From contig NZ_JBFEFI010000003.1 in assembly GCF_040717535.1 (NCBI RefSeq), positions 628,001-692,000 on the forward strand: 64,000 nt of DNA, written 5' to 3'. Positions 8,884 through 17,279 of this stretch are shown here, piece after piece. Each line of letters opens with the position of its first letter. Position 1 is the first letter of the stretch. The position numbers and the translations under genes were made by a program. The DNA comes from Thalassoglobus sp. JC818 (lineage in GTDB: Bacteria > Planctomycetota > Planctomycetia > Planctomycetales > Planctomycetaceae). The notes under the pieces are model-generated. The model made no database searches. It was not told the origin of the DNA and saw nothing but the letters and a program-made list of their open reading frames with translations.

Positions 8884-9924
8884 ATGGATGTTTATAAAGA
8901 ATGGCTCGGCATTCCGGAGGGAGCCCGTCCTCCGGATCATTACGAGTTGCTGCGAGTTGCACAGTTTGAAGATGACACCGACAAAATTCGTGCACACTAC
9001 AAGAAGCTGAATGCACACGTTCGGAAGTATGCCACAGGGCAGTATTCCGTTCAGTCTCAAGAGCTTTTGAATGAGCTTGCGAAGGCGATGTTGTGCCTGA
9101 CCGATCCCGGTCGTAAACGCGACTACGATGAAGGCCTCGGCCGAGAATTCGAAGCTGCCGTCGACGAGTTTGGTCGTCAACCAGTGCTGGACGTTTTGGT
9201 CCAGCAGGGAGACATCACACGCGATCAGCAGCGTGAAATCGAAGAGTTCGCAGATCGACGAGGTCTCTCTCATCGTGATGCCGCCGTGCAGATGAAACTC
9301 GTGAAGCCGGAAAAGGCTGCCCAGGCGTTGGCTTGTCAGCTTGGATACTCCTTCGTCGATCTGGAAGACATGCTTCCGGAAGATGACGTACTCGATCTGG
9401 TTCCGCGGGCGATGGTGAAACGGAATTCGTTCATTCCATTGTTTGTGGATGACGGGCGATTGCTGATTGCCTGTGTCGATCAGCCGGAGCACGAAGTCGA
9501 AGAAGAGCTTCAGATTCGCTCCGGTGTGCCTGTTCGACCGGTCATCGTCACGCCACGTTCGATCAATCAGGCGATTGCCCAGTACTACGCACCGGGAATG
9601 CGCGACGAAGCCAAACTCTCTAGCGAGTCTTCAGAGTCGTCGTCGAAATCAAGTTCAAAGAAGTCCGGCAAGAAAGATTCAAAATCGAGTGCGTCGAAAG
9701 ATTTCGCTCAACTGACTCCGTCCGAGAAGAAAGAGCGTCGCCAATACGGAATTCTTTTCATGTGTTGGAGTGTTCTGATTCCGATGCTGCCGGTGATTTT
9801 CAAGTTTGTCTCGCCCACACTCGCGCTGAAGCTGGCCTGGTATCCGGATCTGGTGTCTTACATTCTCACCGGACTGGTTGCCCCGGCGACGGTATATTGG
9901 ATCACCCAGAAATACTGGAAGTGA
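8884..9924 (+). CDS. J-like / MshEN-like membrane protein
   Basis: A 346-residue protein with three parts. Residues 1-85 resemble a J-domain (DHYELLRV, then LTDPGRKRDYDEGL at the end), but the HPD tripeptide needed to stimulate Hsp70 is absent; HVRKYATGQ stands there. Residues about 95-245 look like the MshEN/GspE N-terminal domain (DVLVQQGDITRDQQREIEEF, LGYSFVDLEDM, an IPLFVDDGRLLIACVD strand, and RPVIVTPRSINQAI), a domain that binds cyclic di-GMP in some secretion ATPases. A Ser/Lys-rich linker (about 247-280) leads to two hydrophobic segments at about 290-315 and 320-343. It sits directly after the Hsp70 gene in the same direction. Function is unknown; a membrane-bound partner or recruiter of the Hsp70 is an inference. 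Confidence 0.8.
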   Translation: MDVYKEWLGIPEGARPPDHYELLRVAQFEDDTDKIRAHYKKLNAHVRKYATGQYSVQSQELLNELAKAMLCLTDPGRKRDYDEGLGREFEAAVDEFGRQPVLDVLVQQGDITRDQQREIEEFADRRGLSHRDAAVQMKLVKPEKAAQALACQLGYSFVDLEDMLPEDDVLDLVPRAMVKRNSFIPLFVDDGRLLIACVDQPEHEVEEELQIRSGVPVRPVIVTPRSINQAIAQYYAPGMRDEAKLSSESSESSSKSSSKKSGKKDSKSSASKDFAQLTPSEKKERRQYGILFMCWSVLIPMLPVIFKFVSPTLALKLAWYPDLVSYILTGLVAPATVYWITQKYWK

Positions 9925-9970
9925 TGAGCTGAGTGTGTCTTGAAAGAGGCGAGTGAACGTCTCGATGCGA

Positions 9971-9977
9971 AGGAGGT
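9971..9977 (+). promoter_or_regulatory. Strong Shine-Dalgarno fixing a GTG start
   Basis: AGGAGGT six bases before the GTG at 9984. It supports GTG as the true start of the FHA histidine kinase, since no ATG lies suitably near. Confidence 0.75.
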
Positions 9978-9983
9978 AAGGCC

Positions 9984-11693
9984 GTGTTCGAAGCGACTCT
10001 TCTGGTCATTCAAGGACCTGACCAGGGAAGCCGCATTGACCTGGGCAAGCCTCCAGTTCGCATTGGACGTGGTGTGCAGAACGACGTCCGAATTCTCGAC
10101 AAAGAAATGTCGAGACAACATGCCGTCTTTCAATGGGATGGCGAGACGTGGGTCATCAACGACCGCAACAGCTCGAACGGAACGTTCGTCAATGGCATGC
10201 TGGTCGATGGAGCCCGACTCCGCCGCGGCGATCAGATTCAAATGGGGAGAACAATTTTCCTGTTCTCAGCAGAGATCCCGGAGATTGCTTCTTCAGCGAG
10301 TAGCCAGATCCATCTGATCGGACAGCGAGGCGGTCAGGACAACTCTCGAATCGTCAGTCAGGCGACTCCCGATGCATCGCACTTATCTGTCGGTCGTGAG
10401 CAGGCCGGGGCCAATCTGCAGATCCTATATCAAATCACTGAAGAAGCTGTCCGACCGACGTCCACGTGTGAAGAGCTTCTTGAGCGAATTCTGCAACTGA
10501 CATTGGATGCTGTGGGTGCGGATCGCGGTTGTATTCTCGTCACGGATTCAAGAACGGATCGGATTGAGCCCCGAGTCGTCAGCTACCGGCACGGAGTCGA
10601 CAGCACTGAGCGAATGCCGATCTCGACGACTATCGTTGAGTATGTCATTCAGCACGGTCAGGGGGTCAGGACGACCGACGCTCAGAGAGACTCCCGTTTT
10701 GACGGTGGGCAAAGCATCATGCAAGCTGGAATTCGGGAAGCGATGTGCGTTCCGATGCGAGGTCGGTATGAATTGATGGGGGTCATTTATGTGGACACGA
10801 ACAGTGTCAACAGCCTCGGGATGGAGATGACTCAACTCAGTCTGAATCGATTCAACGATCACTTGTTGCGGTTGCTGTTAGCGATTGGCCGTCAGTCCGC
10901 TTTGGCTCTAGAGAATCTTCGCTATCAGGAATCGATGATTTCGGCGGAGCGTCTGGCTGCTGTCGGCCAGACGGTGGCGATCATGAGCCATCACATCAAG
11001 AACATTCTTCAGGGAGTCCGCGGCGGAAGCTATCTTGTTGATATGGGACTCAAGGATGAGAACCTCGAATTGGTCCAAAAGGGCTGGGGCATCGTCGAGC
11101 GGAATCAGGATCGAATTTACAATCTCGTGATGGACATGCTGACGTTCAGTAAGGAACGCGATCCGAAGCTGGAATTTGTTTCGATCAAAGACGTTATCAA
11201 CGATGTCTGTGAACTCATGGAAAAACGACTTGAGGATCGCGGAATTCAACTTGTCGTCGATGTGCCTGAGGACCTCCCGAAATCGATGGTTGACCCGGAA
11301 GGTTTCCATCGGGCGATTCTGAATTTCGTCGTCAATGCGATCGATGCTCTTGAGGACCAAGAGGAACCGCTGTTGACGATGCGGTGTCGCTATCAGGAGT
11401 CGGATGAAACTTTCCAACTCGATATCGAAGACAACGGGACCGGCATCGATCCCGTGGACATGCCGAAACTGTTCAGTCTGTTCGAATCGAGTAAGGGGTC
11501 TGCGGGGACCGGTCTGGGATTATCGGTCAGTCGCAAAGTTCTCAGGGAGCACGGAGGAGAGATTACGCTGGACAGCGAAATCGGGAAGGGAACCTGTTTT
11601 CATCTCGTGTGGCCGTTTATCAAAGATGATCAGGTGAGCAAGGAAGACTCGCAGCCCGAACCTCCCCCGAGTGGATCAACCATGTTACCGTGA
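9984..11693 (+). CDS. FHA-GAF sensor histidine kinase
   Basis: A 569-residue cytoplasmic kinase with no membrane segment. FHA domain at about residues 1-100 (RIGRGVQNDVRI, SRQHAVF, RNSSNGTFVNG). GAF domain at about 150-310 with GADRGCILV. Dimerisation and phosphoacceptor helix at about 320-385, with a variant H-box around residue 334 (IMSHHIKNILQGV). HATPase_c domain with N-box NFVVNAIDAL (about 446), G1 DNGTGID (482), F-box LFSLFESS and G2 GTGLGLSV (508). The C-terminus is a short acidic/proline tail. Start is GTG with a strong AGGAGGT upstream. No response regulator gene is adjacent. The front half is a paralogue of the FHA-GAF part of the SpoIIE phosphatase at 5220, so one locus has a kinase and a phosphatase built on similar sensors. 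Confidence 0.93.
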   Translation: MFEATLLVIQGPDQGSRIDLGKPPVRIGRGVQNDVRILDKEMSRQHAVFQWDGETWVINDRNSSNGTFVNGMLVDGARLRRGDQIQMGRTIFLFSAEIPEIASSASSQIHLIGQRGGQDNSRIVSQATPDASHLSVGREQAGANLQILYQITEEAVRPTSTCEELLERILQLTLDAVGADRGCILVTDSRTDRIEPRVVSYRHGVDSTERMPISTTIVEYVIQHGQGVRTTDAQRDSRFDGGQSIMQAGIREAMCVPMRGRYELMGVIYVDTNSVNSLGMEMTQLSLNRFNDHLLRLLLAIGRQSALALENLRYQESMISAERLAAVGQTVAIMSHHIKNILQGVRGGSYLVDMGLKDENLELVQKGWGIVERNQDRIYNLVMDMLTFSKERDPKLEFVSIKDVINDVCELMEKRLEDRGIQLVVDVPEDLPKSMVDPEGFHRAILNFVVNAIDALEDQEEPLLTMRCRYQESDETFQLDIEDNGTGIDPVDMPKLFSLFESSKGSAGTGLGLSVSRKVLREHGGEITLDSEIGKGTCFHLVWPFIKDDQVSKEDSQPEPPPSGSTMLP

Positions 11694-11851
11694 CTTTTCC
11701 GGAACTTGGAAGAATATCGATTCGAGAATTCCTTCCGGGTGAAGTCGAGAAAATGAAAAAAACAGACGAGAATCAAAGACTTCCGGTGCATTCACTCACC
11801 GCCAGGAAATAGGCTGTATGCATCGAATCTGAAGTCGCTTAAGGAGCACTC

Positions 11852-12964
11852 ATGAACTACGCGTGGTCGTTACTGGTTGTGATGTGTGGGATCTTGCTGT
11901 CAAGTTCCGCACTGTTGGCTGCGGATGACAAAGATGGCCCAGTTTACACCAATCCGTCTGAAGTCGACCTCGACTATCACTTTCAGGGTGAGTATCGGGG
12001 ATGGCAGCGTGCGCAACCAACATCACGAAGTTCCGAACCGGTTGCTTTGCAGGTTGTTGCCCTTGGTGACGGAAAATTTTCGGGTGTGAAGTTTTACGGT
12101 GGCTTGCCTGGTGAAGGCTGGTTTGGTGGTGATCGTTTCGAGATTGACGGACAGCTCGAAGGAGATGTCGTTGTTCTGCATGGCGAGCAGTACGACATCG
12201 AGGTCGATGGAGACCGCGCTTTAGTGTTCACGAAAGATGGTCGCGAGGCTGGCGAACTGATCAAGACCTATCGCGTGAGTCCAACGATGGGGGCATCGCC
12301 TCCTCCCGGGGCCATTGTCCTCTTCGACGGAGAGCCAACTGAACACTTCAAGAGTCCTGTGTTGACCGACGATGGACTTTTGAATGCTGGAACAGAAACA
12401 ACCGAAGGGTTCCGTGACTTCCGATTGCATGGGGAGTTTCGAATTCCTTACAAGCCTATGGCGCGTGGCCAAGCTCGTGGCAATAGCGGTTTCTATCTTC
12501 AGAGCCGATACGAAGTTCAGGTTCTTGATTCATTCGGTCTGGAAGGAATTGAGAACGAGTGCGGGGCGCTGTACCGAACTCGCCGTCCGGACGTCAACAT
12601 GTGCCTGCCTCCACTAACCTGGCAGACGTACGATATCGATTTGACCTCTCCGCGATTCGATGAAGATGGCAACAAGGTTTCGAATATGCGCATCAGTGTT
12701 TGGCACAACGGAGTGCTCATCCACAACAACGCAGAGATCGAAAACAAAACCGGAGCGGGGAAAGCTGAAGGCGAGTTGAGGCTTCCAACGAAACTTCAGG
12801 ATCACCAAAACCCAGTCGTCTACCGAAATATCTGGCTGGTCGAAAAAGATCAGGAGAGCCCATCGCGAAAGTCTTGGGTGAAGACAAACGTAAAGGTTCC
12901 TCCCGTTCCGATTTCCTTCTTTCGATCGCCTCTAAACAGTCCCAACATGACATATGGAAACTGA
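11852..12964 (+). CDS. Exported DUF1080 (3-keto-disaccharide hydrolase) protein
   Basis: A 370-residue protein with a clear signal peptide (residues 1-23, cleavage near LLAADD). Residues about 45-150 form a small beta-rich domain (FSGVKFYGGLPGEGWFGGD). Residues about 153-335 match DUF1080, a concanavalin-like jelly roll whose characterised members hydrolyse 3-keto-glycosides: LFDGEPTEHFK, FRLHGEFRIPY, GNSGFYLQSRYEVQVLDSFG, CGALYR and VVYRNIWLVEK are the usual blocks. The last 38 or so residues after LVEK are basic and proline-containing and not expected for the family; they may be a lineage extension or the result of a small frameshift past an A-run. Start is ATG with AAGGAG upstream. It should act outside the cytoplasm in sugar breakdown (family inference). 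Confidence 0.85.
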   Translation: MNYAWSLLVVMCGILLSSSALLAADDKDGPVYTNPSEVDLDYHFQGEYRGWQRAQPTSRSSEPVALQVVALGDGKFSGVKFYGGLPGEGWFGGDRFEIDGQLEGDVVVLHGEQYDIEVDGDRALVFTKDGREAGELIKTYRVSPTMGASPPPGAIVLFDGEPTEHFKSPVLTDDGLLNAGTETTEGFRDFRLHGEFRIPYKPMARGQARGNSGFYLQSRYEVQVLDSFGLEGIENECGALYRTRRPDVNMCLPPLTWQTYDIDLTSPRFDEDGNKVSNMRISVWHNGVLIHNNAEIENKTGAGKAEGELRLPTKLQDHQNPVVYRNIWLVEKDQESPSRKSWVKTNVKVPPVPISFFRSPLNSPNMTYGN

Positions 12965-13033
12965 TCTCAGCACGTCGTTTCTCTGGTCGGTATTTCTGGG
13001 GCGGACTTTCATCATTTGTTGAAAGTGTTGGCA

Positions 13034-13756
13034 ATGGACTCGACGCGGCCGCGAGTTTCTTTTGTGATTCCTGCACGGAATGAAGAACTGCTGATCGCGT
13101 CAACCATTTTTGCAATCGCCCAATCTGTTGTTCCCTGCTCAGTTTCGTCGGAAGTGATTGTCGTTAACGACGGGTCGATCGACGAAACAGCGGGCATTGC
13201 AAGAGACTGTGGTGCGCGGGTGATTGATGTGCAGCTGCACAATATTGCGGCTGTTCGGAATGCGGGTGCCGAAGTCGCTTCCGGTGAGATTCTGATTTTT
13301 GTCGATGCAGATACGTTGATGAATTCGGAGTGTCTGCAAGGCATACTCGAGGCTGTCGAGAACGGAGCTGTCGCTGGCGGATCAGCAGTTGAGTTCGATC
13401 AGCGGACAAGTCGGCTTCAGCGAATGATGGCGAAGAGCTTTCTGTTCATCTGGCAGCGTGTGTTTGGTTACGCCTGCGGATGTTGCCTGTTCGCGAGGAG
13501 TGATGTCTTTGCAGAGATTGGCGGCTTCGATCCCAGCTATCTGGCGTCTGAAGAGAGGCCATTTTCACGGTCGATGAAAAAGAAGGGCTCGTTCGTTCTC
13601 ACTCGACAGCCTGTGCTGACGTCGTCAAGAAAGTTTCGACTCTATTCATCATGGCATCTGACGAAAGTCTTGTTCCGGTCGCTGTTTCTCGGGAAGTACC
13701 GCGACCGTGAGGAATTGGGCGTCTTCTACGATGCTCCCCGCGAGTCGGAGACCTAG
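13034..13756 (+). CDS. Family 2 glycosyltransferase
   Basis: A 240-residue GT-A fold glycosyltransferase. The N-terminus has SFVIPARNEELLI and SEVIVVNDGSIDETAGIA for the nucleotide-sugar pocket, followed by AAVRNAGAEVASGEILIFVDADT with the DxD metal motif (DAD). The acceptor region includes GYACGCCLFARSDVFAEIGGFDPSY and EERPFSRSMKKKG, corresponding to the family ED motif. No membrane helix is evident. The ATG at 13034 is preferred over the TTG at 13016. It is shorter than typical polysaccharide synthases and resembles the TagA/EpsE-like small GT2 proteins of lipid or exopolysaccharide glycosylation; donor and acceptor are unknown. A dispersed repeat follows 17 bases after the stop. Confidence 0.88.
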   Translation: MDSTRPRVSFVIPARNEELLIASTIFAIAQSVVPCSVSSEVIVVNDGSIDETAGIARDCGARVIDVQLHNIAAVRNAGAEVASGEILIFVDADTLMNSECLQGILEAVENGAVAGGSAVEFDQRTSRLQRMMAKSFLFIWQRVFGYACGCCLFARSDVFAEIGGFDPSYLASEERPFSRSMKKKGSFVLTRQPVLTSSRKFRLYSSWHLTKVLFRSLFLGKYRDREELGVFYDAPRESET

Positions 13757-13773
13757 GACATTCTCGAATTTCG

Positions 13774-13858
13774 TTTGCACTGACTCGCACGAGCAAATTC
13801 TGCTTTTCAACAAGTGAGAACGCGCAAGCGAGTGCACTGGACAGAGCAACTTGCTCTA
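13774..13858 (+). repeat. Dispersed 85-bp intergenic repeat, copy A
   Basis: Begins TTTGCACTGACTCGCACGAG and ends GCAAGCGAGTGCACTGGACA followed by AGAGCAACTTGCTCTA. CTCGC and GCGAG can pair, and AGAGC...GCTCT forms a terminal hairpin. The copy lies between the glycosyltransferase and smpB and is closest in sequence to copy B at 17400-17484. Confidence 0.8.
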
Positions 13859-13986
13859 GCTCAGGGAGGCTGGAATAAAAGGCTTGAGCGTCGGAGTCTC
13901 TGCTTGATGGTTGAAAAGCGTATTGGGGAGGCTTCACGAGTTCGGCGTGTCGTCCTACTATTGGGGATTGACCTGGAAGGAACGTC

Positions 13987-14484
13987 ATGGCCAGCAAGAA
14001 ATCGAAGAAGAAAAAGACACCTGCGGTAGATCCAAACTCTCGCACGATCTGTCGGAATCGTCGTGCGCGTCATGACTACGAAATCGTCGAAGAACTCGAG
14101 TGCGGCATTGTCCTGACAGGGAGTGAAGTGAAGAGCATTCGGGACAATAAAGTCACGATCGATGAAGGCTTTGCCCGCATTCAGAATGGGGAACTGTGGC
14201 TCATCAACTGCGACATTGCTGAGTATCCCCAAGCGACGTATTTAAATCATGAGCGCAGACGAGAGCGGAAGCTGCTCCTCAGACGGAGAGAGTTTCGAAA
14301 GTTCGCAGAATCGGCCGGGCATGATGGAATGACGTTGATTCCACTTTCGATGTACTTCACACGCGGGCTTGTGAAGGTCACGATCGGGGCTGCGCGCGGA
14401 CGTAAGAAGTACGATCAGCGAGACAAGCTGAAAAGCAACCAAGCTCGGAGAACGATGCAGGAAGCGATGCGAAAGAAGTACTGA
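13987..14484 (+). CDS. smpB: SsrA-binding protein SmpB
   Basis: SmpB binds tmRNA and delivers it to stalled ribosomes for trans-translation. The 165-residue product has the canonical core: NRRARHDYEIVEELECGIVL, TGSEVKSIR, EGFARIQNGELWLINCDIAEY, the HERRRERKLLL basic helix, LIPLSMYFTRGLVKVTIGAARGRKKYDQRD and a basic C-terminal tail. The N-terminus has a lysine-rich extension (KKSKKKK) before the core. GAAGGA lies upstream of the ATG. The ssrA gene itself is not seen within the window. Identity is certain. Confidence 0.97.
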   Translation: MASKKSKKKKTPAVDPNSRTICRNRRARHDYEIVEELECGIVLTGSEVKSIRDNKVTIDEGFARIQNGELWLINCDIAEYPQATYLNHERRRERKLLLRRREFRKFAESAGHDGMTLIPLSMYFTRGLVKVTIGAARGRKKYDQRDKLKSNQARRTMQEAMRKKY

Positions 14485-14572
14485 GTTCGCAAAGATGCTT
14501 TCGTGTGTTGTTCCGAGTTCTTCGGGTTTCGCTGTGATTGTCGAGTGAATACTGAGCGATCAGCAAGCGAAT

Positions 14573-15109
14573 TTACTCGGGAAGAAAGCCGCGTTCGCGA
14601 AGTTCCTGAATGTTTCCCGGTGCACTGTCCATGATGCGAGAGACGGTGTATTTGAAGACTGCTGCCCCGCCGAGTCCATGAGGAGCGGTGAGAATCGCTA
14701 CACGGTCTTCTTCTTCGGTGTCGAGTCGCTTGTTCAATCTCGACACAACTTCTTCGATACTATCGCTAAGAAGTTCAGGCTGTTGCTGCGTGTTTTCGAG
14801 TTTCAAATTTGAGAATGCCGCCGAGCGGGCCATGAGAAAGTCAATCATGCCGCCGAATTGATCGCTCTCAAAAAAGTTGCGAAACTCCGGAGGTGCATTG
14901 TGTGGAGAGATGATGAGAGGACGATTGACTTTCACACAACCTCGGCGGACTTCCACAAGTCCGTCAGATTCCTCACTGTCTGTGACGAGGTAGTATTCGA
15001 GGTCGCTGGCACCGAACGTGAACAGAGAATAGGGCACGGACCGGACGATCTCGACCTGTTTCCAGAGGTGATGGAAGTTCTGTTCTCGATGAAAATCGTA
15101 GTCATTCAT
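14573..15109 (-). CDS. Conserved hypothetical protein
   Basis: A 178-residue soluble protein I do not recognise. I chose the ATG at 15109 (MNDYDFHREQNFHHLWKQVE) because the longer frame up to 15394 would run through the start of the divergent Lys/Ala-rich gene. The N-terminal half is a mixed alpha/beta region with FTFGASDLEYYLV and VEVRRGCVKVNRPLII; the C-terminal half has helical segments (IEEVVSRLNKRLDTEEEDRVAIL) and a glycine motif HGLGGAAVFKYTV. No signal peptide, membrane helix or metal motif is visible. It is divergent from the gene at 15268. The even composition and credible start suggest a real gene of a lineage-restricted family. Confidence 0.7.
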   Translation of the reverse strand: MNDYDFHREQNFHHLWKQVEIVRSVPYSLFTFGASDLEYYLVTDSEESDGLVEVRRGCVKVNRPLIISPHNAPPEFRNFFESDQFGGMIDFLMARSAAFSNLKLENTQQQPELLSDSIEEVVSRLNKRLDTEEEDRVAILTAPHGLGGAAVFKYTVSRIMDSAPGNIQELRERGFLPE

Positions 15110-15267
15110 GGCTGTAGTTGAGTGAATTGAGTTTCGGCTCACAAGTCCGCAACGTCTTGACAACAGTCGCATCGCCCATACAACACGTCTCAAGACAATG
15201 ATGTCAGCATCAATCGGGTGCTTTGTCACCTGAGTTTGATTCAGGATTGAAACAGGAGAAAACGAAA

Positions 15268-15504
15268 ATGAGTGGCCCAATCGTACGTACTGGAGCAACA
15301 CCGGAATACTGGGAAAACTGGGACCAGGTTTTCGGAAAAGGGAAAACCAAGAAGAAGTCCGCTCCCAAAAAGAAGACAGCCAAGAAAGCGGCAAGCACAG
15401 CCACCAAGTCTGCTCCGAAGAAGAAAACAGCTACCAAGAAGGCTGCGACAAAAAGTGCAGCCAAGAAAGCTCCTAAGAAGAGCGCGAAGAAAAAGTCAAA
15501 GTAG
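15268..15504 (+). CDS. Small Lys/Ala-rich histone H1-like tail protein
   Basis: A 78-residue protein. Residues 1-24 form an ordered-looking head (MSGPIVRTGATPEYWENWDQ), while residues about 25-78 are almost only Lys, Ala, Ser, Thr and Pro, in repeats of the KKKTAKKAA kind, as in bacterial H1-like proteins and eukaryotic H1 tails. Such tails bind DNA or RNA by charge. The ATG at 15268 has AGGAG seven to eight bases upstream; the longer frame from 15223 lacks one. The tail is low complexity, so homology searches may mislabel it (for instance as a sigma subunit or histone). A nucleoid-associated role is inference from composition; the conserved head may bind a protein partner. Confidence 0.8.
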   Translation: MSGPIVRTGATPEYWENWDQVFGKGKTKKKSAPKKKTAKKAASTATKSAPKKKTATKKAATKSAAKKAPKKSAKKKSK

Positions 15505-15629
15505 TGATGTTGAGCGGAAATTGACCGTTCGATACGCCTCTCTGTCGTCGCGCGTGATGAGGTCTTCTCACATCTGTCGGACGGGCTTGGTTCCGATTCC
15601 CAGCGAAGTCTGCATGCCCTGAAGTTTCG

Positions 15630-17279
15630 ATGAGGTTTGTGATGCCGAGTGTCGAAACCACTGCTCAAGGTCAATCAGAGCAACGTGCGCAGGCATGGCA
15701 GTATTGGCTGACCGGGGCGGTCATCTATGGTGTTTTGCTGTGTGTCTCGTTTCTTCGAGTTCCGATCCCGGGAGTCAATGAGCCGCACTATCTGAGTAAG
15801 GCGAAGCACTTTTGGCAGCCAGATTGGTGTGCCGGAGACTTTTTTCTGGATTCCTCGAATCCTCATCTGGTCTTCTATTGGGTGTTCGGCTGGCTGTCTC
15901 AACTGCTCACTTTAGAGCAGACAGCGATCGTCGTGCGGGCGGTGGGATATCTCCCGTTGGCGATCGGTTGGACACTCCTCGGAAAGCAACTCACTCGGTC
16001 CGGGACAGCGACTTTGTTCTCGCTCGGCACCTTCCTCGTTTTCCATAGTCTTGGAAACTGGTCCGGGGAGTGGCTCGTGGGCGGCATGGAATCGAAGGTT
16101 ATCGCCTACGGATTTCTGTTTGGAGCGATGGCCAGCGCGATGTCGCTGCGAATCGTGGCGAGTGCGCTGCAAGCGGGGCTCGCGACTTCGTTTCATCCGG
16201 TCGTCGGGGTGTGGGGAACACTGGCGGCGGTGGCTGCCACGCTGTGCTGGGTGATGTTGTTCGGGCGCAGTTTGATTCGCCAGTCTCCGATACCGGTCTT
16301 ACGCTGGATTTTAGCTGCGATCGTTTTTGTGGGAGTCGCGCTGCCGGGGTTGTGGTCGGCAGCTTCGATCGTTCTGCAAACTGATCCGAATGATTCTCTG
16401 ATGGCGACACATCTTCAAGTTGCCCATCGGCTCGCTCATCATCTCGATCCGATGACGTTCTCGAAGTCCGCTCATCGCTACTTCACAATGCTGGTTCTCA
16501 CGTGGGCAGTGTTGATCATCTTGCAGCCCGCACGTGATGAAGCAGTTCGCTGGTGGCGATTGATTGGTTTCTGGGCGCTGGCGTTTGCCCTCATCGGGGT
16601 TGCGATTTCATGGGGACCGAGGCCAGTCAAATCGATGCCGGGATATGAGTGGCGAATTGCCCTGTTGAAGTTCTATCCGTTTCGATTGGCTGACATTCTC
16701 ATTCCCGTAGCAGTCGGTTTTTCATTGGCTGAATTATTGAGAAGAAAGACCTGTGAGCGGTTTCATTCCGACTTCGAAGCGAATGCAATCAGCGTTTGCA
16801 CTGCGTGTGTTCTGGCCTGCGTGGCGATCTGGATTCCGGGTTCTGATCGGAATCCAAGCGGAATGTCCGCTCAGGCGCGAGCCGACTGGATTGATGTGTC
16901 ACGCTGGATTGATGAGGAAACGCCTGAAGACTCGCTGGTGTACAGTCTGGAGAATCAGTGGGCTGTCAAATGGTTCGCGAACCGGCCGGAATATGTGAAC
17001 TACAAAGACTGTCCTCAGGATGCGGAATCGCTTCTCGAATGGAACCGGCGTCTGTGGGTGATCGCAAACTGGAAGAAGGCTGCGACGAAAGACATGCTGA
17101 TTACGCCCGATGAACTTCGGGCTCTGCATGATGAAACCGGGATCGATGAGATCATCTTCGGCAAGTACTGGAAGGTGGATGTCGACGCGAACTACCGGAA
17201 CAAGAGTTTTCGCGTCTACCGGATTCCCTCTGCTGGGCAGGCATCTGAAGCGACACAATCGCCGAATCCCGAGGAATGA
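15630..17279 (+). CDS. Multi-pass membrane protein, possible GT-C type
   Basis: A 549-residue integral membrane protein with about ten hydrophobic helices between residues 28 and 400 and a soluble C-terminal domain of about 120 residues. The first external loop, after helix 1, holds VNEPHYLSKAKHFWQPDW, a position where GT-C glycosyltransferases carry acidic catalytic residues. The C-terminal part has WIDEETPEDSLVYSLENQWAVKWFANRPEYVNYKDCPQ-like chemistry, resembling the soluble domain of other planctomycete membrane proteins such as that at 49520. I cannot assign a named family with confidence. The ATG at 15630 or the in-frame ATG at 15642 could start it. A dispersed repeat lies 120 bases downstream. 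Confidence 0.75.
   Translation: MRFVMPSVETTAQGQSEQRAQAWQYWLTGAVIYGVLLCVSFLRVPIPGVNEPHYLSKAKHFWQPDWCAGDFFLDSSNPHLVFYWVFGWLSQLLTLEQTAIVVRAVGYLPLAIGWTLLGKQLTRSGTATLFSLGTFLVFHSLGNWSGEWLVGGMESKVIAYGFLFGAMASAMSLRIVASALQAGLATSFHPVVGVWGTLAAVAATLCWVMLFGRSLIRQSPIPVLRWILAAIVFVGVALPGLWSAASIVLQTDPNDSLMATHLQVAHRLAHHLDPMTFSKSAHRYFTMLVLTWAVLIILQPARDEAVRWWRLIGFWALAFALIGVAISWGPRPVKSMPGYEWRIALLKFYPFRLADILIPVAVGFSLAELLRRKTCERFHSDFEANAISVCTACVLACVAIWIPGSDRNPSGMSAQARADWIDVSRWIDEETPEDSLVYSLENQWAVKWFANRPEYVNYKDCPQDAESLLEWNRRLWVIANWKKAATKDMLITPDELRALHDETGIDEIIFGKYWKVDVDANYRNKSFRVYRIPSAGQASEATQSPNPEE

Noticed and set aside
12838-12964. Frameshift at the end of the DUF1080 gene
   Set aside because: The tail after LVEK is unusual, but the frame is open and no continuation of the family domain is seen in another frame, so I kept it as a normal gene end.
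15154-15196. GTCTTGA / TCAAGAC inverted repeat in a divergent gap
   Set aside because: Arms of seven bases with a 29-base separation are too likely by chance, and nothing else supports a site.
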